A stretch of 22,598 nt of DNA from the NCBI GenBank assembly GCA_023150835.1, contig JAKLKB010000160.1, positions 1 to 22,598 on the forward strand. The letters are read 5' to 3'. Positions within the stretch are counted from its first letter, which is position 1. Each line of letters opens with the position of its first letter. This DNA is from Myxococcota bacterium. Lineage in GTDB: Bacteria > Myxococcota_C > UBA6777. The translations under genes and the position numbers were made by a program. Below are positions 15,849-22,598 of this stretch, one piece after another. The notes under the pieces are model-generated. The model was given only the letters and a program-made list of their open reading frames with translations. It was not told the origin of the DNA and made no database searches.

Positions 15849-15975
15849 ATCCCCGTGCGGGGTGTGGGGTGGAACCCCATAGGCGTTAGGTGAAGGTGGA
15901 AACACCGGATAGTCTAGCCTGATCGCCTTTTCTTTTGCTCGCCCCCCCCCCCTCAATCCCCCCGTGAACGGGGGG
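15849..15975 (+). repeat. variant dispersed repeat, mosaic copy
   Basis: It starts with a B-type end (GCGGGGTGTGGGGTGGAACC, 15860-15879), then the CCCATAGGCGTTAGGT start of the 151-bp element (15879-15894). A different middle follows, then a C-rich run and the hairpin CCCCCC (15958-15963) / GGGGGG (15970-15975) around GTGAAC. It is thus a patchwork of the two repeat types and abuts the right 151-bp copy in opposite orientation. Confidence 0.65.
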
Positions 15976-15989
15976 AAGTTGGAACGGGC

Positions 15990-16140
15990 AGCGTCTGCGT
16001 CTCGTGCAAACAGCGTGCGTCATGAAAAAACAAAATCCCCGCTGCTTCCGACTTTCGCTCCCTCCCCTGTTCACGGGGGAGGGGCTGGGGTGGGGGGGCC
16101 AACAAGCGCTTAACCTAGCGCGTATGGGGTGGAACCCCAC
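15990..16140 (-). repeat. 151-bp inverted repeat, right copy
   Basis: Reverse-complement partner of 13498-13648 (four small differences), with the same CCCTCCCC/GGGGAGGG hairpin. The two copies enclose 2,341 bp holding the two convergent unknown genes. Confidence 0.95.
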
Positions 16141-16145
16141 AACGT

Positions 16146-16249
16146 CTATCGGAGGGCGGGTTTGTGTCCCAGCGTATCTGGACTACGTGATGGCGCGGTG
16201 AAGCGGCGTCCCGCAAACCTATCGGGGGGCGGGTTTGTGGGGGAGCGTA
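16146..16249. repeat. duplicated 3' end of the GT-C-like gene
   Basis: CTATCGGAGGGCGGGTTTGTG plus a following AGCGTA (16146-16176) recurs, slightly changed, at 16219-16249, a shift of 73 bp. The second copy contains the stop codon and last codons of the GT-C-like gene. The first lies 5 bp from the outer edge of the right 151-bp repeat, which suggests a rearrangement at this boundary. CCCGCAAACC (16210-16219) and GGTTTGTGGG (16232-16241) can also form a hairpin across the stop codon. Confidence 0.7.
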
Positions 16250-17790
16250 GGATGAGAGGTGGGGGTGGATATCTCGAAGATCTTGGTGTTGGAGTCGGCG
16301 TAAACTTCTTTGACGAGTGGATCGAGGGAGAGTTGTTGGGCGAGTGGCGCGTCGCCAGCGGCGGCAAACAACACGACATAGCGAGCGCGAAAGAGGGTGC
16401 GGATCCACCGAGCGGGATCGTGCGAGCGTCCTTGGTTAATGGTCTGATAATCTTGAAACAGCCGAGGCTTCCATCCAGCAAGGAACAGCGGGCTGAGACC
16501 TGCGATGTAGTGGTTGTGTGTGTTGTGGAAGAAGAGGTAAGAAAAGCCAGCCCAATCGGTATGGTAGACGATCGCGCCTGCGGGGGTGTTGGCTTTGAGC
16601 CAACGGGAAGCGTCTTGGGCGATATCGGAGCGGATCTCGAAAGCGTATCGGTGGAGGTCTTGGTGCTTTTTGACGCCAAACCACAGAAACGAAAGACACA
16701 AAAGGCCCAGACACAGCACAACGATTCGGGCCTTGGCTTTGGAAGCCAAGAAGGGCAGGGACTCCGCATTCCACCGCTGCACGACGGTGGCGTCAAACAG
16801 GCGCGCTCCAAGCAACACAGCAAACGCGACTCCATATTCTAACATCCGCTCCGCACGCAAAGAGACCGCCCATAGCGCCAACGCCCCCACAAGCAAGACG
16901 CCGATATCACGAGGCCAATGCTTTCTTTGCGAAAGCAATACAAGAGGCAACACAAGGCCAAGCAAAAAGGCAGGGTAATTTCTTTGCCAAAGTAGAGCGA
17001 GTGTGGTTCCGCGCCACTCGGGGATCAGCGGGATATCGGCGAGGTGCTGGCTTGGGAAGGCCGAAGAGAAATGAAACGCAAAAAAGGAAAAGGTGTCTGG
17101 TGCAAAAGGATGCAGCGCCAAACCAAAGAAGATCCCGCCTGTCGTGTAAAGCAGCGGGCGCCATTCCCACACACCTTCTTGCCACCGTCCCCAAGCCACC
17201 GCGACCATCGCCATCGGTACAAGCGCGATGGCGGTTTGATAAGTCCAGATGTAGGCAAAAGCCACCCCAAACAACAGACGGTGATGCTTTCGCTCCAAGC
17301 ACCACAAAGCCAACAACAAAAAGATCAAAGACAACGATATCGAGCGCGGCATCGAGATACGGAACAGAAAGAAATCCGACGCCAACAACAGCACGATCCC
17401 ATACACCCATGCAAAGCGCACGCGATGGGCGATCAGGTAAAGTACACAAGCGGAAAGGGCGATCGTTCCGAAGAAAACCGCAGAGAGCTTCATCCCAAAG
17501 AGCAGATCGCCTCCCGCAAACGGCATCAAGAGCAGATGGTAAAGAAAGTGATGATCGGCCCAAGTGTCCTTTGCGATGGAGAATTGCATCCACGGGAAAT
17601 CTGTAAACAGGCCTTTTTGTCGATAAAGCCAAGCGTATCGGATGTGATACATACCGTCGACGGAGTGTAGCGTGTGGTGCGAAAAAAGATGCACAGACAA
17701 GACGATGGCGTTGAGGATGGTGATGCCGATCAATCCGAGAAATGCTTGACTTCGAGAGAGGGCGGTGTTGTGTTGGTGGAGGTGTGTCAT
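16219..17790 (-). CDS. GT-C-like polytopic membrane protein
   Basis: Protein of 523 aa with roughly ten membrane segments and a soluble C-terminal domain (about 395-523). The architecture fits GT-C glycosyltransferases that move sugars from lipid carriers. After TM1 comes a loop with D45 and H49 (SVDGMYHIRYAW) and then WADHHFLYH (D79, H80, H81), the places where GT-C enzymes carry catalytic Asp and acidic/His pairs. The C-terminal part (AGAIVYHTDWAGFSYLFFHN) lies outside the membrane. I prefer ATG 17790; an in-frame GTG at 17838 adds 16 residues, and neither has a clear ribosome binding site. It is divergent from the YfhO-like gene, which suggests a shared role in surface polysaccharide or glycolipid. 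The family is inferred from topology and motifs, not certain. Confidence 0.85.
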   Translation of the reverse strand: MTHLHQHNTALSRSQAFLGLIGITILNAIVLSVHLFSHHTLHSVDGMYHIRYAWLYRQKGLFTDFPWMQFSIAKDTWADHHFLYHLLLMPFAGGDLLFGMKLSAVFFGTIALSACVLYLIAHRVRFAWVYGIVLLLASDFFLFRISMPRSISLSLIFLLLALWCLERKHHRLLFGVAFAYIWTYQTAIALVPMAMVAVAWGRWQEGVWEWRPLLYTTGGIFFGLALHPFAPDTFSFFAFHFSSAFPSQHLADIPLIPEWRGTTLALLWQRNYPAFLLGLVLPLVLLSQRKHWPRDIGVLLVGALALWAVSLRAERMLEYGVAFAVLLGARLFDATVVQRWNAESLPFLASKAKARIVVLCLGLLCLSFLWFGVKKHQDLHRYAFEIRSDIAQDASRWLKANTPAGAIVYHTDWAGFSYLFFHNTHNHYIAGLSPLFLAGWKPRLFQDYQTINQGRSHDPARWIRTLFRARYVVLFAAAGDAPLAQQLSLDPLVKEVYADSNTKIFEISTPTSHPTLPHKPAPR

Positions 17791-17909
17791 GTGCGTATGA
17801 GCCGTCGTGATGGATGGAGAGCCGATGCAGATGGCCACGAGGTTGGCTTGTGCTTGCCAAGGGGTTGGCTTGTGATCGCGAGGACCAGCCGTGAGGATGT
17901 AGGCTCGTC

Positions 17910-18007
17910 AAGGCGTGCATGATCGAGGACTAGCCGTGATGGTGAGGGATTGTCAAGGCGTGCATGATCGAGGACTAGCCGTGATGGCGAGGGATTGTCA
18001 AGGCGTG
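17910..18007. repeat. 45-bp tandem repeat between divergent membrane genes
   Basis: Two full units (17910-17954 and 17955-17999) differ at one base, with an 8-base partial after them and a diverged partial before (about 17874-17909). The array fills most of the gap between the two divergent start codons, so it must overlap one or both promoters. A long minus-strand frame across it is a product of the unit being a multiple of three. Confidence 0.93.
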
Positions 18008-18041
18008 GTGTTCTGTGGTGTCGAACGATCGGGGTGTTTGG

Positions 18042-20366
18042 ATGAGTGATTGGTTTGTGTGGTTGTGTCGTCGAGGGCGGGGATATGGGGGATGGTGGAG
18101 TGGGGTGTTGTTGGTGTGTCTGTGTTGGGTGGGGTATGGGCAGCTTTTGCGTGAGGGCCATGTGCCGTATTCGCGTTATTCGGATGATATCGCGCACAAT
18201 ATCGCGACTTCTTATGTGTTGTATGAGGCGCGTCGAAGGGGAGGATCGGCTCCGTTGTGGCGGAGTGATCAGCTTGTGGGCGGGGTGGCGATGACGCAAC
18301 CTCAAGCGTTGTACACGTATCCGCTGCGTGTGTTTTCTTGGTGGGTGCATCCTGCGCGGTGGGTGGGGTGGGCGTATTGGTTGGAGATGTTGGCGGTGGC
18401 AGGGGTGTTTTGGTGGCTGGGTGGTACGTTGGGGCTGTCGGTGGGGGGGCGTCTGGTAATGGCGGTGGGTGCGCTGTTTCAGATGAAATTTATTTTGGCG
18501 ATCTATGCGGGCTGGTTGGCTGCACTGCCGGGATATGTGTGGACACCGTTGTTGTTTGGGGTGGTGTTTCGGGCGTTACAACAGCCTGATCGGACGAGTG
18601 CTTTGTGGATGGCGGGGGTGGGTGGGCTGTGTTTGCATGCAGGGCACCTTCAGAGCTTGTATTACACGACGTTGTTGTTGTGTTTGTATTTGTGCGTTTG
18701 TGGGGTGGATTGGTGGCGGAAGAAGGCGTGGGCAGAAGCAGGGCGGGTCATTGGGAGTCTTGGAGCGGGGGCGATCTTGGCGGTGGCGATGTCGGCGTAT
18801 TTGATCGTGCCGTTGTTGTTGGAGTCATCGCTGTCTTCGCGGGTGGGTTTGTCGTATCAGGAGTTTTTGGCGGATCACGCGCTCGAATGGCGTCATCTGT
18901 GGACCTTGTTTTTTCCCGAAGCGTTGGGAACACCGTTGCGTGGGACGTATCCGAAGGTCGAGCTGTGGGAAGATCTGGCTTATTTTGGTATTGTTCCGTT
19001 GTTTTTGGCGGTGGTTGGGGCGATATGGGGTTGGCGGCGGCGATTTGTGGGGTTTTTGGTGATCAGCTTTTGTGGGTTGTGGGTGTTGGCGCAAGATAGT
19101 GTGTTATTGCGTTTTTTTTATGATTACATCCCGGGGTTTCGGTTGTTTCGTGCGCCTGCGCGGATGCTTTTTTTGGTGAGTGCGTTGGGGCTGATGTTGG
19201 CGGGGGTGGGGTGGGATGTGTTGGCTTCGTGGCTGACGGAGAAAGGGAAGATGCGTTGGGTGTGGATCGGTTGTGCGGGCCTGTTGTGTGGGATGACGGT
19301 CGAAGGAGCGTGGTACAGCCGACGTTATGTGACGACGCGGCCTTGGGCTGAGGTCTTTCCAAAGGCAGACTACCAAGTCTTTCTCGCAAAGCAGCAGAAG
19401 CCGTTTCGGGTGCTTCCGATGGGGCGATCGACGCTGAATTCGGGGTGGGCGGCGTGGATGGGATTGGAAGTGATCACAGGGTATGAGCCTTACAACTACC
19501 GCCATTATCAGCAGCTCGTTTCGCTGTTGTTGGACGGGCGTGTGCGCCCGAGGGTGGGGGTGGTGTGGACGGATGTGGATCGGATCGCACGTCCTGATGT
19601 GTTGGATCTGTTGAATGTGCGCTATGTGCTTTCTCCTATGGCGATCCAACTCCCCTCAGACAGTTCTTTTTGGCCAGTCGCGCAGTTCGAGCAGCAGCCT
19701 TTTTTTGTGCCGTATGGCGGTATGCGATATGGCGAGATGCTGATCTACGAAAATCGGCGGATGTTCGGGCGTATCCAACATCCTCGACAAGTGGTGGTCG
19801 TGCAAACGGAGGCAGAGATGATCCGTTGGGTCGAGAGCCGCCGCTTGCATGATCTGGCGGTGGTGTTGGACAGGTCTCCCAAGATACTTGGGGCGACGGC
19901 AAAGGCGGTGGAGCGTCCTACGCGGAAGACGGTGTTGTTTGGGGCGACGACAAAGGCGGAGGGGCGTTCTGCGTCGAAGGCGGAGGGGCGTTCGGTGCCG
20001 AAAGTGGTGTTGCTTGGGGCGACGACAAAGGCGGAGGGGCGTTCGGTGCCGAAAGTGGTTTCGCGGATCGTTTCATGGAAGGCGGGGAAGATCGAAGTGT
20101 GGATCCGTAGCGAAGGACGGCGGTTTGTGCGCGTGAGCGAGGTATGGCATCCGGGATGGCGTGCGGTGTCGGATGGTCGGGCGATTCCGCTATTTCGTAC
20201 GGATCTGAGTTTGCTTGGATTTTGGGTGGATGCAGGAGAGTATCGGGTTTCGCTGGTGTTTCAACCGTTGGCTTGGTCTTGGGCGTTGGGCGTGAGTGGT
20301 TTGGCGGGGCTGTTGTGGTTGGGGCTGTGTGTGGGGTGGCGGCGAAGAGATCGCGCTTTTGCGTGA
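18042..20366 (+). CDS. YfhO-like polytopic membrane protein
   Basis: Protein of 774 aa resembling the YfhO family, large membrane proteins linked to glycosylation of surface polymers such as lipoteichoic acid in Gram-positives. About a dozen membrane segments lie in the first 430 residues. D48-D49 fall in the first outer loop (YSRYSDDIAHN). GHLQSLYYTTLLL matches the family GHPQ-type motif, and FRAPARMLFL the conserved inner region. The C-terminal outer domain ends with VWHPGWRAVSDGRAIPLFRT and a last membrane helix, as in YfhO. An in-frame repeat insert (about 616-675) interrupts this outer domain. The start is ATG 18042 with a weak GGGG site; GTG 18015 is an alternative. It is divergent from the GT-C-like gene. 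Confidence 0.88.
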   Translation: MSDWFVWLCRRGRGYGGWWSGVLLVCLCWVGYGQLLREGHVPYSRYSDDIAHNIATSYVLYEARRRGGSAPLWRSDQLVGGVAMTQPQALYTYPLRVFSWWVHPARWVGWAYWLEMLAVAGVFWWLGGTLGLSVGGRLVMAVGALFQMKFILAIYAGWLAALPGYVWTPLLFGVVFRALQQPDRTSALWMAGVGGLCLHAGHLQSLYYTTLLLCLYLCVCGVDWWRKKAWAEAGRVIGSLGAGAILAVAMSAYLIVPLLLESSLSSRVGLSYQEFLADHALEWRHLWTLFFPEALGTPLRGTYPKVELWEDLAYFGIVPLFLAVVGAIWGWRRRFVGFLVISFCGLWVLAQDSVLLRFFYDYIPGFRLFRAPARMLFLVSALGLMLAGVGWDVLASWLTEKGKMRWVWIGCAGLLCGMTVEGAWYSRRYVTTRPWAEVFPKADYQVFLAKQQKPFRVLPMGRSTLNSGWAAWMGLEVITGYEPYNYRHYQQLVSLLLDGRVRPRVGVVWTDVDRIARPDVLDLLNVRYVLSPMAIQLPSDSSFWPVAQFEQQPFFVPYGGMRYGEMLIYENRRMFGRIQHPRQVVVVQTEAEMIRWVESRRLHDLAVVLDRSPKILGATAKAVERPTRKTVLFGATTKAEGRSASKAEGRSVPKVVLLGATTKAEGRSVPKVVSRIVSWKAGKIEVWIRSEGRRFVRVSEVWHPGWRAVSDGRAIPLFRTDLSLLGFWVDAGEYRVSLVFQPLAWSWALGVSGLAGLLWLGLCVGWRRRDRAFA
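19890..20066. repeat. 51-bp in-frame tandem repeat with 24-bp sub-duplication
   Basis: GGGGCGACG-initiated units begin at 19890, 19941 and 20016. The second is 75 bp because a 24-bp piece (CGGAGGGGCGTTC...) is doubled inside it. All lengths are multiples of three and encode 17-residue units such as LGATTKAEGRSVPKVV in the outer domain of the YfhO-like protein. Confidence 0.93.
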
Positions 20367-20400
20367 TGTGTATGGGGTGGCGGCGAAGAGATCGCGCTTT
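20333..20400. repeat. 27-bp direct repeat at the YfhO 3' end
   Basis: GGGGTGGCGGCGAAGAGATC and the following CGCGCTTT-type bases occur at 20333-20359 and identically at 20374-20400, 41 bp apart. The first copy encodes the last residues of the YfhO-like protein; the second, in another frame, encodes the start of the visible ATPase remnant. Confidence 0.9.
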
Positions 20401-20697
20401 CAGAAAACAATCCCGTTGTGTTGATCGGCCCGAATGCTTCGGGGAAGTCAACCTATCTCGAAGTCCTCGATCTTCTCTCTTCTGCGGCCAACGGCTTTTT
20501 TGGGGAGGCTCTGCAAAGAAGAGGAGGGTTTCGATCGGTTTATTCGGCGTATGAAACGTCGCCCCAAAGTGATGATCGAGATGTTTCTGTGTGCGTTCAC
20601 GCAGTTTCCTCGCGTTCCGAGTGTCTCGTTGTTGTCGCGGTTGCCCGATCTTGTTCATATCGCTCAGGAGATCAATCGTTTGAGCGAAGTGTCTTGA
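20374..20697 (+). pseudogene. AAA-ATPase remnant, truncated and frameshifted
   Basis: In one frame EEIALSENNPVVLIGPNASG followed by KSTYLEVLDLL (from 20385) is the unmistakable P-loop start of a RecF/SMC-like AAA ATPase of the type found in defence or overcoming-lysogeny (OLD)-like proteins. The initiator and first dozen or so residues are missing. After GEALQRRGGF (to about 20535) the sense seems to move to another frame, which reads KVMIEMFLCAFTQFPRVPSV and ends in a TGA at 20695-20697. Such ATPases are usually 350 aa or more, so most of the gene is gone. It sits against the duplicated YfhO 3' end and is convergent with the C2-domain gene. Decay is clear; the exact ATPase family is not. Confidence 0.75.
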
Positions 20698-20710
20698 GGG
20701 ACTCGGAAAT

Positions 20711-21658
20711 CTAACGAAGGCGGCGAAAGTGGAGCTTGAGTTGTCGAACGCGGTCGCAGCGAAGGGTGAGTAAGACGCGGCGAACGAAAGGCAAGTGTTC
20801 GAGAGAAGAGAAGCTGCATGAGCCGATGGTTTCTTCGGATGTTCCGTCGTGGTCGAGGATCCGCAGCCCAAGGGGTTCGCGCCCTGTAAGATAAAGGCGG
20901 GTGGTGGCATTCCATTGAGGGCGGTGGGTATTGCGAAGGATCGGGGTTTTGAATTCGTGGGAGCCGATGCGCAAGTACACGTAGGGATCGGGCTTTCCGT
21001 TCATGATATCCCACGACTTGCCATCGGGATTGTGGAGGGGGATCTCGGCGCTGCGGATCGTCACTTCGTAGAGGCCGGCACGCAAGCCTCTGGGTCGGTG
21101 GGCGCGGGGGTTGGGGACAAACAACAAAGTTAGCGCGTACACCTGACCGATCTGCAACGTCCAAGTTCCCCCTTGTTCGAGGATATGCGGCGGGATAGGG
21201 ATATCGTCGCGCTGTCCGATCAGATCATCGCGTTGCAGATCGGTATCCCAGATCGAAGCAGACAAACGAACGCCCCGATGCAAGGCGATCGATTCGGTGG
21301 TTCCCCACTCTGGAAGCAGCGAGTCTGAGATCTTGTGCGTGCGGATCACAAGGCCATTGGAAAAACGCAACAGAGCGTAGGCATCGGGAAGGCTCGTTCC
21401 TTCGAGAGCGTTGTGATGGCGTAGGACGCTGCGCCATCGGTCAATCGGCGTTTTTTGGAGTGTCTCGGTCAGTTTAAGCCGTTGTGTTCGGCCTCCCAAA
21501 CAAAAGTCCCAACACCCGCCATCTGCTTTGTTCGGCAAGATATGAGCACCAACGACCACCACGCGATATTCCATCGGTTGGGCCGCAACCTCAGTGGAGA
21601 TCACAAACAGCAAGCTGTAGAACAAAAGGCCAAGGTGAAAAACAACGGTATCTCGCAT
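20711..21658 (-). CDS. secreted protein with two C2 domains
   Basis: Protein of 315 aa with an N-terminal signal peptide (about 1-27, cleavage after STEVAAQ or nearby). Two C2-type beta-sandwiches follow. The first (about 75-175) has D92 in SLPDAYALL and WDTDLQRDDLIG (D138, D140, D144). The second (about 195-305) has D224 in GKPDPYVYL and LDHDGTSEETIG (D269, D271). These acidic loops match calcium-binding C2 domains, which in eukaryotes bind membranes. Here the protein should be periplasmic or exported. The start is ATG 21658; a longer frame to 21883 overlaps the upstream gene and is rejected. It lies 34 bp after the DUF6920-type gene on the same strand, so the two are probably one operon. 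Confidence 0.85.
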   Translation of the reverse strand: MRDTVVFHLGLLFYSLLFVISTEVAAQPMEYRVVVVGAHILPNKADGGCWDFCLGGRTQRLKLTETLQKTPIDRWRSVLRHHNALEGTSLPDAYALLRFSNGLVIRTHKISDSLLPEWGTTESIALHRGVRLSASIWDTDLQRDDLIGQRDDIPIPPHILEQGGTWTLQIGQVYALTLLFVPNPRAHRPRGLRAGLYEVTIRSAEIPLHNPDGKSWDIMNGKPDPYVYLRIGSHEFKTPILRNTHRPQWNATTRLYLTGREPLGLRILDHDGTSEETIGSCSFSSLEHLPFVRRVLLTLRCDRVRQLKLHFRRLR

Positions 21659-21692
21659 TTGCGTCTCGCATCGGTTTGGGTGGCGTTTCGTG

Positions 21693-22547
21693 TTAGGGGG
21701 AGCGGCGGTGGAAGTTGTATCGGACGTCTTTGACGCGAAGGCGTGTGTAGACGAAGGGGCCTGTTTTGAGGCTCCATGCGACTTCGACCTGTGTGGGGAT
21801 CTGGATGCCTTGAAAGGCTTTGTAGTGGCTGGCGTCACCGAACCAATGGCGTTGTTGGTTGGCATCACGAAAGCGCAAGCCATCGACGCGAGTGAGTTGC
21901 CCTTTTGGATCGACGTGGAGGGTGAGATCGGCGCTGGCGTATTTTCCGAGGAAGGTGAGTTTTGCGCGCTGGTGATCGATCGGTTTCCAGCGTAGATGGG
22001 GATTTTGTAGGAAAGAAGTGGGGAACCACATCATCTCGGCGAGGTAGCGCATGAGTGCGCCTTGATCGATATCAGGCCCCTTGGCATCGGCGATATCAAA
22101 GGAAGAGAGCAGACGAATCCACATGGAGCCGCGCCCATCGCGGTAATGATCGCGTGCATCGAGCCAAAACAAGGTCGAAGCCTGCGCACGGGCAACCCAC
22201 AAAAAGGCGGGTGGATCGATGCTAAAGTATTGGAGGGCCGTCAGCGGCATCCAAGCTTGGTGAGGGTCGGTGCGGATTACGCCTTGTTGCGTCAGGTAGA
22301 CGCTTTCGATCAACGGTGTGCCTTCAGGGATCGCGTAGCGCAGATAACGTTGGATCGGCGGTGGCAACGAAGTGAGCATTGAAGCATGAAAACGCCCTTG
22401 AATCGGCCTGATCTGGTTGATAAAGCTGTGCGTTTCGCGGTTGATCTGGCTTTGGTGCTGCGCGTTGCCCCACGTGATCCAAGTGGCCAAGATCCCCAAA
22501 CACACAAGAACAAAAAGCACAAGCACAAGCACAATGCGTTTCCACAT
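21693..22547 (-). CDS. DUF6920-type membrane-anchored protein
   Basis: Protein of 284 aa resembling the uncharacterised DUF6920 (earlier DUF6544) family. One N-terminal membrane helix (about 4-24) is followed by a soluble outer domain. Family-like features are LPPPIQRYLRYAIPEGTPLI (61-80), the WMPLTALQYFSIDPPAFLW region (99-117), DHYRDGRGSMWIRLLSSF (133-150), the ALMRYLAEMMWFPTSFL stretch (164-180) and WKPIDHQRAKLT (187-198). The function of the family is unknown; such folds may bind lipids or lipoproteins. The start is ATG 22547 with GGAG 8 nt upstream. It is the first gene of a likely two-gene unit with the C2-domain protein. Upstream (22548-22598) only 51 bp are visible. Confidence 0.85.
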   Translation of the reverse strand: MWKRIVLVLVLFVLVCLGILATWITWGNAQHQSQINRETHSFINQIRPIQGRFHASMLTSLPPPIQRYLRYAIPEGTPLIESVYLTQQGVIRTDPHQAWMPLTALQYFSIDPPAFLWVARAQASTLFWLDARDHYRDGRGSMWIRLLSSFDIADAKGPDIDQGALMRYLAEMMWFPTSFLQNPHLRWKPIDHQRAKLTFLGKYASADLTLHVDPKGQLTRVDGLRFRDANQQRHWFGDASHYKAFQGIQIPTQVEVAWSLKTGPFVYTRLRVKDVRYNFHRRSP

Positions 22548-22598
22548 CCGAATACTCCAGTCGGGTCTAGTGCGTAGACGCTCTATTCTTGGGCAGCC

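Noticed and set aside
15342-15956. Upstream extension of the helical unknown protein to 466 aa, and the opposing plus-strand frame
   Set aside because: Both translations are rich in Cys, His, Pro and Trp, run into the dispersed repeats, and a promoter lies inside the region.
17787-18350. Minus-strand frame of 187 codons between the two divergent membrane genes
   Set aside because: It is open because the 45-bp repeat is a multiple of three; it overlaps the YfhO-like coding sequence and has no ribosome binding site.
21659-21883. 75-residue N-terminal extension of the C2-domain protein
   Set aside because: It overlaps the upstream DUF6920-type gene in another frame and would bury an obvious signal peptide.

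Overview
The window is about 22.6 kb of bacterial chromosome, roughly mid-50s % GC by eye. It carries fifteen protein genes I would keep, one decayed gene and an unusual amount of repeated DNA. There are no rRNA, tRNA, CRISPR, phage or transposase genes. A sigma-54 activator, an Rrf2 regulator, TPR membrane proteins, secreted C2 domains and large multi-pass membrane proteins suggest a Gram-negative bacterium, perhaps of a myxobacterial or other former-deltaproteobacterial lineage. That placement is inference and weak.

Left part (1-6168, all minus strand): an Rrf2-type repressor, full-length glycine dehydrogenase GcvP (960 aa from the start I prefer), and two TPR-type inner-membrane proteins. 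The central divergent region (6169-6397) separates the Rrf2 gene from a plus-strand sigma-54 enhancer-binding protein. That protein has a cysteine-quartet PAS domain, and the gap holds overlapping GTTTCA/TGAAAC dyads. Next come metA (homoserine O-acyltransferase, with the Glu typical of acetyl-CoA users), a small tethered six-cysteine protein on the other strand, and tpx (thiol peroxidase). Both metA and tpx have hairpin-rich leaders.

Middle (10593-13474): a copy of a dispersed repeat, then an ABC-2 exporter operon (ATPase and permease).

13475-16218: a repeat-rich cassette. Two convergent genes of unknown function sit between near-identical 151-bp inverted repeats. The cassette lies where the 3' ends of the exporter operon and of a minus-strand membrane glycosyltransferase-like gene face each other. 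This is the most unusual structure in the window.

Right part (16219-22598): a divergent pair of polytopic membrane proteins (GT-C-like and YfhO-like) separated by 45-bp tandem repeats, a frameshifted AAA-ATPase remnant next to a duplicated YfhO 3' end, and a minus-strand pair encoding a DUF6920-type protein and a secreted double-C2-domain protein.

A theme across the window is minisatellite growth. In-frame units (36, 21 and 51/24 bp) lie inside three coding genes, and units of 17, about 49 and 45 bp lie in the gaps between genes.
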